This document shows, in pieces, positions 15,627 through 21,857 of a DNA stretch of 21,857 bases. The notes under the pieces are model-generated. The model did not search any database. It was not told the DNA's origin and was given only the letters and a program-made list of their open reading frames with translations. The DNA is from CAYLNM01 sp964385045 (GTDB taxonomy: Bacteria > Planctomycetota > Phycisphaerae > Phycisphaerales > SM1A02): the NCBI GenBank assembly GCA_964385045.1, contig CAYLNM010000071.1, positions 1 to 21,857 on the forward strand, in the 5' to 3' direction. The stretch's first letter is position 1. The number at the start of each line of letters is the position of its first letter. A program made the position numbers and the translations under genes.

Positions 15627-18266
15627 ATGTCCGACCCGAGCCCCCACCCGGCGTCGTCCGGGGCGCCGCCCTCGCCGGCCGCGGACCCCGTCCCCCGCCT
15701 CGAGCGACTCGCCCGCGTCCCCCGGCTGCTCGTCGCCTGCGACTACGACGGCACCCTCGCCGCCATCGTCGACGACCCGGCGCGGGCGGCGCCCGATCCC
15801 GCGGCGATCGTGGCCCTGCGTGCGCTCTCGCGCCTCCCGTCCACCGAGGTCGCGATCGTCTCCGGTCGGCCCCTCGCCGACCTGCACCGCTTCCTTCAAG
15901 CCACCGACGGGATGCACCTCGTCGGGGGTCACGGGGCCGAGCTCGAGTCCGCCGACGGCGGCGGGCCCGTGGCCCTGCCCGAGGCCGCCCGCGAGCGGCT
16001 CGAGCAGGTCCGGGCGGCCCTCGAGCGGATCGCGGCCGTCGCGCCCGGACTGCACGCGGAGTCCAAGCCCACCGGCGTCGCCCTCCACTACCGCACCGCC
16101 GCGCCCGAGGACGGGGCGGCCGCCCGCACCGCCGCCCTCGAGGGCCCCGGCCGATGGCCCGGCGTCACGGTCAAGGAGGGCCGCAAGGTCGTCGAGCTCT
16201 GCGTCACCGACGCGGACAAGGGCGGGGCGCTCGAGCGGCTGCGCCGCCGGACCGCCGCCGACGCGGTGCTCTTCGTCGGCGACGACGTCACCGACGAGGA
16301 CGCCTTCGCGGTGCTCGGCCCCCGCGACCTGGGCGTGAAGGTCGGCGGCGGCGACACCCGGGCCTCGACCCGCATCCCCGACCAGCCGTCGGTCGCCCCG
16401 CTGCTCGGCCGGCTCGCCGAGTGCCGCCACGTCGCCCTCGCGGCCGCGGACGCGGTGCCGATCGAGCACCACGCGATGCTGAGCGACCAGCGCACGATCG
16501 CGCTGCTCAGTCCGCGGGGCCGGCTCACCTGGCTCTGCCCGGCCCGGATCGACGGGCCGGCGCTGTTCGCCGACCTGCTCGGCGGGCCGGAGGCGGGGCA
16601 CTGGACCGTCGCCCCCGCCGACCGGCTCGACGCGGAAGGCGAACCGGCCGGCGACGCCCCGCACCAGCGGTACGAGGAGGACACGCTCGTCGTCCGCACC
16701 GACTGGGGCGACGTGAGCGTGGTCGACTACCTCGACTGCGCCGGCGGCCGCCCCCGCCAGCACGCCGGGCGCTGCGAGCTGCTGCGCGTCCTCGAGGGTC
16801 GCGGCCGGGTGCGCGTCGAGTTCGCCCCGCGGCTGGACTTCGGGCGCTCGCCGACCGCGCTGGAGGCGATCGAGGACGGACTCGTCGTCCACGGCGGGCC
16901 GGAGGCGATCGTCCTCCGGGCCGAGGGCGTGGCCTGGTCGATCGAGACCCGCGGGCGACACCAGACCGCGATCGCGGAGGTCGAGCTCGATCCGGCCGAG
17001 GGACCGCTCGCCCTGGAGCTGCGATTCGGCGAGCGGCCGGAGGGCCCGCCCGGGGCCGGGGGCCCGCGGGTGCTGCGGGTGCCGCGCCCCGAGCCGCTCC
17101 GGCGCGAGGAGACCGCCCGGTTCTGGAGCGACTGGGCCGGCGCCCTGGCGATCGACGGGCCGCACGCGGACGTGGTCCGCCGCAGCGCCCTGCTGATCCG
17201 CGGCCTCTGCCACGGCCCGACCGGGGCGATCGCCGCCGCCGGGACCACCAGCCTGCCGGAGTGGATCGGCGGCGTGCGCAACTGGGACTACCGCTTCTGC
17301 TGGCCGCGCGACGCGTCGATGGCCGCGGCGGCCCTGCTGGAGCTGGGCCGTCCCGAGGAGGCGATCGGCCTGCTGGAGTGGCTCGACCGCGTGGTGGAGC
17401 GGCTTCCGTCACCCGACTCCCTCGCCCCGCTCTACACCGTCACCGGCGAGACGCCGGGGCCCGAGGCGGAGATCCCCGAGCTGCCCGGGTACGCCGGCAG
17501 CCGGCCGGTGCGGGTGGGCAACGCGGCGGCCCAGCAGGTGCAGCTCGACGTCTTCGGCCCCATCGCCGACCTGATCGCCCGCCTGCTCGACCACGGCGTG
17601 CCGCTGACCGCGACGCGCCGGCACCTGGTGGCCGCGATGCGGGACGCGGTCGTGCGCCGCTGGCGCGATCCCGACCACGGCATCTGGGAGCCGCGGCTGC
17701 CGCCCGACCACCACGTGCACACCAAGGTGATGTCGTGGCTGACGCTCGTGCGCTGCGACCACGTCGCGGTGCGCACCGGCGACCCGGAGCTCGCCCCGCC
17801 GCCGGGCCTCGCCGACACGATCCGCGACGACGTCCTCGAGCACGCGTGGGACGCGGAGCTCGGCACGCTGACCGCGACCTACCGCGGCCGGTCCCTCGAC
17901 GCCGCGACGCTCTGGGCCGGTCTCTCGGGCATGCTCGAGCCCGACGACGAGCGGTTCCTCGCCACCGTCGACATGGTCGACCGCGTCCTGCGCCGCGGCC
18001 CGACGGTCGATCGCTACCACCACGAGGACGGCCTGCCCGGCCGCGAGGGCGGCTTCAACCTCTGCACCACGTGGCACGTGCGAGCGCTCGCGCTCGTCGG
18101 CCGGCGCGAGGAGGCCGAGCGCCTGCTGCACGCCTACCTCGGTCTCGCCGGACCGGCCGGGCTCCTCGCGGAGCAGCACGATCCGGAGTCGGACCGGGCC
18201 CTCGGCAACGTCCCGCAGGCGTACTCGCACCTCGGGCTGATCGAGGCGGTGCTCGCACTCCGCTGA
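15627..18266 (+). CDS. Bifunctional trehalose-6-phosphate phosphatase / GH15 glucosidase-trehalase-like fusion
   Basis: An 879-aa two-part enzyme. Residues about 30-265 are a HAD-type trehalose-6-phosphate phosphatase: nucleophile D39 and acid D41 in ACDYDGTLA, VSGRPL, HLVGGHGAE, VVELCVTDADKGGAL and VGDDVTDEDAF (217-227). Residues about 275-879 are a GH15 module with a trehalase-like N-terminal region (MLSDQRTIALLSPRGRLTWL) and an (α/α)6 barrel: GGVRNWDYRFCWPRDAS, then GIWEPR with candidate general acid E688, TKVMSWLTLVRCD, and REGGFNLCTTW with candidate base E807. The first activity makes trehalose from trehalose-6-phosphate. The second probably splits trehalose or another α-glucoside, a striking pairing. 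The start is ATG 15627, likely leaderless; upstream sequence in frame is not conserved-looking. Trehalose-6-phosphate synthase follows 212 nt downstream. Confidence 0.9.
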   Translation: MSDPSPHPASSGAPPSPAADPVPRLERLARVPRLLVACDYDGTLAAIVDDPARAAPDPAAIVALRALSRLPSTEVAIVSGRPLADLHRFLQATDGMHLVGGHGAELESADGGGPVALPEAARERLEQVRAALERIAAVAPGLHAESKPTGVALHYRTAAPEDGAAARTAALEGPGRWPGVTVKEGRKVVELCVTDADKGGALERLRRRTAADAVLFVGDDVTDEDAFAVLGPRDLGVKVGGGDTRASTRIPDQPSVAPLLGRLAECRHVALAAADAVPIEHHAMLSDQRTIALLSPRGRLTWLCPARIDGPALFADLLGGPEAGHWTVAPADRLDAEGEPAGDAPHQRYEEDTLVVRTDWGDVSVVDYLDCAGGRPRQHAGRCELLRVLEGRGRVRVEFAPRLDFGRSPTALEAIEDGLVVHGGPEAIVLRAEGVAWSIETRGRHQTAIAEVELDPAEGPLALELRFGERPEGPPGAGGPRVLRVPRPEPLRREETARFWSDWAGALAIDGPHADVVRRSALLIRGLCHGPTGAIAAAGTTSLPEWIGGVRNWDYRFCWPRDASMAAAALLELGRPEEAIGLLEWLDRVVERLPSPDSLAPLYTVTGETPGPEAEIPELPGYAGSRPVRVGNAAAQQVQLDVFGPIADLIARLLDHGVPLTATRRHLVAAMRDAVVRRWRDPDHGIWEPRLPPDHHVHTKVMSWLTLVRCDHVAVRTGDPELAPPPGLADTIRDDVLEHAWDAELGTLTATYRGRSLDAATLWAGLSGMLEPDDERFLATVDMVDRVLRRGPTVDRYHHEDGLPGREGGFNLCTTWHVRALALVGRREEAERLLHAYLGLAGPAGLLAEQHDPESDRALGNVPQAYSHLGLIEAVLALR

Positions 18267-18281
18267 AGGGCGCGGAGCCTC

Positions 18282-18305
18282 GCCCGACGGCTCGCGCCGT
18301 CGGGC
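18282..18305 (+). terminator. Hairpin after the phosphatase-GH15 gene
   Basis: GCCCGACGG (18282-18290) and CCGTCGGGC (18297-18305) form a perfect 9-bp stem with a 6-nt loop, 15 nt after the stop codon. No T-run follows. It probably ends or attenuates the transcript before otsA. Confidence 0.5.
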
Positions 18306-18415
18306 CCGGCGCGGCCGAAGTCCGCCGCTTCCCCGTCCCGCGCATGGGTGAATCTGCCCGATCCGTCCCGGTTCCGTCCGTTCCCGTGGAAGCCGACGTC
18401 GCACCGCGCTACCAC

Positions 18416-18441
18416 TACGATCGACCTGCACGCACCGTGCA
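18416..18441 (+). promoter_or_regulatory. Candidate promoter and operator upstream of otsA
   Basis: TACGAT (18416-18421, TANNNT type) is followed by an interrupted palindrome, TGCACG-CAC-CGTGCA (18427-18441), which would sit at the transcription start. It lies 37 nt before the GTG start. A repressor site is possible; no clear -35 is seen. Confidence 0.3.
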
Positions 18442-18462
18442 CCCGCGGATCCGTGACGAAGC

Positions 18463-18470
18463 GGAAGGAG
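18463..18470 (+). promoter_or_regulatory. Ribosome binding site GGAAGGAG deciding the otsA GTG start
   Basis: GGAAGGAG lies 8 nt before GTG 18479. It favours this start over the in-frame ATG 18344, whose 45 extra codons do not look like the family. Confidence 0.7.
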
Positions 18471-18478
18471 CCGCCACC

Positions 18479-20047
18479 GTGCCCGAGCCCGTCGATCCCA
18501 CCGAGACCGAGCCTTCGCCTTCATCCGCCCCCGCGTCCGGGCCCGCGTCCGGCTCCGCGTCCGCACCTCGGATCCCCCCCGCCGCGAACGGTTCCCCCGC
18601 CCCGGCGACGAACCGCTCCCCCGAGGCGGCGGCCGAGCGCCCCCTCACGATCGTCGCCAACCGCCTGCCGGTGCACCTCGACGACGACGGCCGCTGGCAG
18701 CTCAGCCCCGGCGGCCTCGTCACCGCGATGACCCCGGTGCTCCGCCGATTCGGCGGCACGTGGCTCGGCTGGAGCGGCCGGCCCGACTCCGAGGGCGGCC
18801 CGATCGAGGTCGACGGCCTCCACCTGCACGACGTGCCGCTGTCGGCGAGCGAGGTCGAGCGTTACTACGTCGACACCGCCAACGGCATCCTCTGGCCGCT
18901 GTTCCATGACGCCGTGCGCAGCCCCGAGTACGACGCCGACGCGTGGGAGATCTACCGCACCGTCAACCGCCGCTTCGCCGAGCAGGCGGCGGCGGTGACC
19001 CCCGAGGGCGGCACGGTCTGGATCCACGACTACCACCTGCTGCTGATGCCGGGCTTCCTGCGGGCCCTGCGGCCCGAGGTGGCGATCGGCCTGTTCCTGC
19101 ACATCCCGGTGCCGCCGGGCGAGCTCTTCGCGACGCTGCCGTGGCGGGACGAGATCGTCGACTCGCTGATGTCCGCGTCCCTCGTGGGCACGCAGACCGC
19201 GATCGACGCCGCCAACCTGCGGGCCGCCATCGCCCGCCCGGGGCCATCCGAGCGCCGCGACGCCGAGCGGCTCCGCGACGTCGCGATCGAGGCGTTCCCG
19301 ATCTCGATCGAGAGTCGCCGCTTCCGCGACGCGGCCCTCGAGGCCGAGTCCTCGGGTCGCGTGGCCGGCCTGCGGGAGCGCTTCGGCGAGGACCGCACGA
19401 TCCTGCTCGGCGTCGATCGGCTCGACTACACCAAGGGCATCGACCGCCGGCTCGAGGCGTTCGAGTCGGCCCTCGCCTCGGGCCGCATCGATCCGGATCG
19501 CGTCTGCTTCATCCAGGTCTGCGTCCCCTCGCGCGACTCGGCGACGCACTACCCCGAGATCAACGCCCGCGTCGATCGCCTCGCCGGCCGCATCAACGGC
19601 CGCTTCTCGACCCTCGGCCGCCCGGTGCTGGAGTACACCCGCCGTCCAGTGGGGATGGAGGACCTCATCCCCCTCTACCGCCTTGCCGACGTGATGGTGG
19701 TGACGCCGTTCCGCGACGGGATGAACCTCGTGGCCAAGGAGTACGTCGCCTGCCGGGCGTTCGGCAAGGGCGAGCTGATCCTGAGCGAGTTCGCAGGCGC
19801 GGCCCACGAGCTGCGCGAGGCGACGATCGTCAATCCGCACGACATCGACGCCGTCACCGACGCCCTCGTCGCCGCGTGGGAGCGTCATCAGGCGGGCGAG
19901 ACCGCGCCGGGCATGGCGGCCATGCATCGGCACGTCATGGACCACGACGTCGATCGCTGGGCCCGCTCCTTCGTCGATCGGCTCGCGACGAACACCGCCG
20001 GCGGCGAGCCCGGCGCGGCGGCGGCGGCGTACGCCGAGGCGCCCTGA
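18479..20047 (+). CDS. otsA: α,α-Trehalose-phosphate synthase (UDP-forming), GT20
   Basis: A 522-aa GT-B glucosyltransferase making trehalose-6-phosphate from UDP-glucose (or another NDP-glucose) and glucose-6-phosphate. Residues 1-53 are a Pro/Ser/Ala-rich leader not found in E. coli OtsA. The core starts at LTIVANRLPV (R62), then LSPGGLVTAM, GTWLGWSG, NGILWPLFHD, VWIHDYHLLLMP (180-191), LFLHIPVPPGE (H208), GVDRLDYTKGIDRR (R314, K319) and FRDGMNLVAKEYVA with the nucleotide-sugar-binding DGMNLVAKE (413-421). All expected catalytic motifs are present and the length without the leader matches the family. The start is GTG 18479 with an excellent ribosome site. It lies downstream of the phosphatase-GH15 fusion on the same strand, completing a two-step trehalose pathway, but it may have its own promoter. 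Confidence 0.95.
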   Translation: MPEPVDPTETEPSPSSAPASGPASGSASAPRIPPAANGSPAPATNRSPEAAAERPLTIVANRLPVHLDDDGRWQLSPGGLVTAMTPVLRRFGGTWLGWSGRPDSEGGPIEVDGLHLHDVPLSASEVERYYVDTANGILWPLFHDAVRSPEYDADAWEIYRTVNRRFAEQAAAVTPEGGTVWIHDYHLLLMPGFLRALRPEVAIGLFLHIPVPPGELFATLPWRDEIVDSLMSASLVGTQTAIDAANLRAAIARPGPSERRDAERLRDVAIEAFPISIESRRFRDAALEAESSGRVAGLRERFGEDRTILLGVDRLDYTKGIDRRLEAFESALASGRIDPDRVCFIQVCVPSRDSATHYPEINARVDRLAGRINGRFSTLGRPVLEYTRRPVGMEDLIPLYRLADVMVVTPFRDGMNLVAKEYVACRAFGKGELILSEFAGAAHELREATIVNPHDIDAVTDALVAAWERHQAGETAPGMAAMHRHVMDHDVDRWARSFVDRLATNTAGGEPGAAAAAYAEAP

Positions 20048-20059
20048 CGAGTCGGCCGT

Positions 20060-20135
20060 GACGCGCCGTCCCGGGAGCCCCGCGGCCCGCACGTGCAGCA
20101 GTCCGATCCGAGGCCGGGCAGGACGCGCCGTCCCG
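20060..20135 (+). repeat. 14-bp direct repeat in the otsA-antiporter gap
   Basis: GACGCGCCGTCCCG occurs at 20060-20073 and 20122-20135, both followed by similar C-rich sequence. A small hairpin (GGCGG-TCTG-CCGCC) lies at 20155-20168. Either could be a transcription end or a regulatory site; nothing else is recognisable in 20048-20204. Confidence 0.4.
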
Positions 20136-20204
20136 TGATCCCCGGCGGCTCGTCGGCGGTCTGCCGCCTGCCGCCCCGACCCCCGCGCCCACGGACCCCC
20201 GCTC

Positions 20205-21857
20205 GTGCCGCCCTGCCCGCTCCTCCTCGCCGCGTCGGCCACCTCCCCGGCCGCCTTCCCGGGCGAGCCGGCGGACCCCGGGACGGCCTCGGACGCCGGG
20301 ACCGCCTCGGACGCGGGGGCCGCCTCGGACGCGGGGACCGCCTCGGACGCGGGGGCCGCCTCGGACGCCGGGACCGCCTCGGACGCGGGGACCGCCTCGG
20401 ACCCCGGGACCGCCTCGGACGCCGGGACCGCCTCGGACGCCGGGACCGCCTCGGACGCGGGGACCGCCTCGGACGCGGGGACCGCCTCGGACGCGGGGAC
20501 CGCCTCGGACCCCGGGACCGCCTCGGACGCCGGGACGGCCGCGACCGCGGCCGCGACCGCGACCGACGCGACGCCCGTCACCGGCATGCCGCTGGAGGGC
20601 GGCGGCCTGCTCGTGGCGGTCGGCCTCCTGCTGCTCGCAGGCTTCCTCGCCCAGGTCGTCGGGGGCCGCACGCACGTGCCGCGGGTCACGCTCCTGCTGC
20701 TGATCGGCGTCCTCGCCGGACCCGAGGTCCTCGGTCTCGCCCCGCCGTCGCTCGTGGCGTGGTTCCCGCAGGTCGCCGAGGTCGCCCTGGCGATGATCGG
20801 CTTCGCCCTCGGCGAGCAGTTCCTCGGGTCGCGCCTCCGCCGCACCGGGCGCACCGTCGGCATCGTGTCGCTCGCGGTGGCGATCGGCACCGCGGCGGTC
20901 GTGGCCGCCGGACTCCTGCTCGCGGGCGCCCCCGCCCCGGTGGCCCTGCTGCTGGCGGGCATCGCGGCCGCGACGGATCCCGCCTCCACCGTCGACGTCG
21001 TCCGCGAGGTGCGGGCGAAGGGTCCCCTCGCCGACACCGTCCTCGGGGTCGTTGCGCTCGACGACGCCATCGGCGTGATCCTCTTCAGCCTGCTCGTGGT
21101 GGCCGCCCGCGCGGTGACCGGCGACGGCGCGACGGCGGACGCGCTCCTTCACGGCGTGCGGGAGGCCGGCGGCGGCGTCCTGCTCGGGCTCGCCTTCGGC
21201 CTGCCGATGGCGCTGGTGACCGGTCGCATCCGGTCGGGCAAGCTCACGATGCTCGAGGCGCTCGGCTTCGTGCTCTGCGGGGCCGGCACCGCGTCGTTGC
21301 TCGCCGTCTCCCCGATCATCACCGCGATGACGATGGGGGCGGTGGTCGCCAACCTCGCGTGGCACCACACGCGGCCGTTCCACGAGATCGAGCACGCCAC
21401 CGAGCCGTTCCTGGTGATGTTCTTCCTGCTCGCCGGCTTCCGGCTCGACGTCGGGGCCCTGCTCGCGACCGGCGGGGCGGCGGCGGCCTACGTCCTCGCC
21501 CGGATCGCGGGCCGCATCGCCGGCGGGTGGGCCGGGGCCCGCCTGGCCGGGACGAGCGCGGCGGTGCGCCGCGGCGCCGGCTGGTGCCTCCTGCCGCAGG
21601 CCGGCGTCGCGCTCGGGCTGGGGCTCTACGCGGCCGAGGCGTTCCCCGAGCACGGCGACCGGATGCTCTCGCTGCTCGTCGGGACCACCGCCCTCTTCGA
21701 GCTGCTCGGCCCCGTGGCCGCCCGCATCGCCCTCGCCCGCAGCGGCGAGGCCGGACGGGGACCCGATCGCGGGGGCGGCGGCGAGGGCGGGGACGGGGGC
21801 GGCGGCGAGACTGAAGCCAGGGGCGCGGCCGGGGGCGCGGCCCGGGGTGGGGGCGGG
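20205..21857 (+). CDS. CPA2-type cation:proton antiporter with repetitive N-terminus, partial (cut by the right edge)
   Basis: An open frame of 551 codons with no stop before the edge. From residue 128 (ATG 20586) a multi-helix exchanger domain is clear: GLLVAVGLLLLAGFLAQVV, LLLLIGVLAGPEVLGL, EVALAMIGFALGEQF, then GIAAATDPASTVDVVREV and VVALDDAIGVILFSLLVV. The Asp-Asp pair and the TDP motif fit an electrogenic CPA2 Na+(K+)/H+ antiporter. Later helices include EPFLVMFFLLAGFRLDVGALL and the chain ends in a Gly-rich tail. Ahead of the domain lie a hydrophobic stretch (PLLLAASATSPAAF) resembling a short signal sequence and the G-T/A-A-S-D-A/P repeat. The GTG 20205 start is the only usual start codon in the open frame before the repeat, but its ribosome site is weak. 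ATG 20586 is the alternative, also without a ribosome site. Confidence 0.85.
   Translation, partial: MPPCPLLLAASATSPAAFPGEPADPGTASDAGTASDAGAASDAGTASDAGAASDAGTASDAGTASDPGTASDAGTASDAGTASDAGTASDAGTASDAGTASDPGTASDAGTAATAAATATDATPVTGMPLEGGGLLVAVGLLLLAGFLAQVVGGRTHVPRVTLLLLIGVLAGPEVLGLAPPSLVAWFPQVAEVALAMIGFALGEQFLGSRLRRTGRTVGIVSLAVAIGTAAVVAAGLLLAGAPAPVALLLAGIAAATDPASTVDVVREVRAKGPLADTVLGVVALDDAIGVILFSLLVVAARAVTGDGATADALLHGVREAGGGVLLGLAFGLPMALVTGRIRSGKLTMLEALGFVLCGAGTASLLAVSPIITAMTMGAVVANLAWHHTRPFHEIEHATEPFLVMFFLLAGFRLDVGALLATGGAAAAYVLARIAGRIAGGWAGARLAGTSAAVRRGAGWCLLPQAGVALGLGLYAAEAFPEHGDRMLSLLVGTTALFELLGPVAARIALARSGEAGRGPDRGGGGEGGDGGGGETEARGAAGGAARGGGG
20280..20531 (+). repeat. 14-unit 18-bp minisatellite encoding (Gly-Thr/Ala-Ala-Ser-Asp-Ala/Pro)n
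   Basis: Fourteen head-to-tail units of consensus GGGACCGCCTCGGACGCG fill this stretch, with a degenerate fifteenth after 20532. Differences are few: ACG or GCC for the second codon, and GCC, GCG or CCC for the last. The period is six codons, so unit gain or loss keeps the antiporter frame open. Confidence 0.95.

Noticed and set aside
20280..20531. The tandem array as a CRISPR array
   Set aside because: The units touch one another with no unique spacers, the period is 18 bp, and the array is in frame with a coding region.
18521..21070. Minus-strand frame with (Ala-Ser-Glu-Ala-Val-Pro) repeats
   Set aside because: It is the reverse reading of the 18-bp array and of otsA. The plus-strand frame is continuous with a true antiporter, so the repeat is assigned there.
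20093..21814. Plus-strand Arg-rich frame overlapping the antiporter
   Set aside because: An out-of-frame reading of the antiporter; the other frame has the membrane helices and the TDP and DD motifs.

Overview
This window is very GC-rich DNA (about three quarters G+C by eye) with densely packed genes on both strands. Nearly every codon ends in G or C, and many starts are preceded by GGAG/GAGG-type ribosome sites. It is bacterial chromosome. The gene mix includes a cellulase-like secreted protein, a DUF2934 protein, a LigA-related single domain and a trehalose-phosphatase/GH15 fusion. That would suit a high-GC planctomycete such as the Phycisphaerae, but an actinobacterium or another high-GC phylum cannot be excluded. 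No rRNA, tRNA, CRISPR array, transposase or phage gene was seen.

Layout. The first 7.5 kb is read on the minus strand. From high to low coordinates it holds: a fusion of a CBU_0592-like membrane domain with a solute-binding domain (7509-6130); a 583-aa protein with two C-terminal membrane helices, joined to it by an ATGA overlap (6133-4382); a TrkA-C (RCK_C) channel-like protein (4292-3210); a SpoIIAA/STAS-like protein (3121-2759); a LigA-related protein (2525-2061); a ferric-reductase/NADPH-oxidase-like flavocytochrome (1979-564); and a multi-spanning membrane protein cut by the left edge (547-1).

A divergent gap at 7510-7661 separates this block from a plus-strand block. That block holds a secreted glycosidase-like protein (7662-9302), a two-HKD phospholipase D/cardiolipin-synthase protein fused to a VTT membrane domain (9624-12377), an endonuclease/exonuclease/phosphatase protein 7 nt further on (12385-13113), and a dienelactone-hydrolase-like protein (13271-14089). 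It ends at a perfect 20-bp inverted repeat lying between convergent genes. Two minus-strand genes follow: a DUF2934 protein (14693-14271) and a two-CBS protein (15255-14785).

The last block is plus strand. A trehalose-6-phosphate phosphatase fused to a GH15 glucosidase/trehalase-type module (15627-18266) is followed by trehalose-6-phosphate synthase (18479-20047). Next comes a CPA2-type cation:proton antiporter cut by the right edge (20205-21857), whose N-terminus is built from an 18-bp tandem repeat. Trehalose synthesis, cation/proton exchange and a K+ channel-like protein together suggest osmotic or ionic stress physiology. The PLD-VTT and EEP pair suggests phospholipid synthesis.

Most notable are the membrane sensor/channel-like minus-strand cluster, the 14-unit minisatellite in the antiporter, the trehalose phosphatase-GH15 fusion, two probable leaderless promoters with identical geometry, and the large intergenic hairpin.
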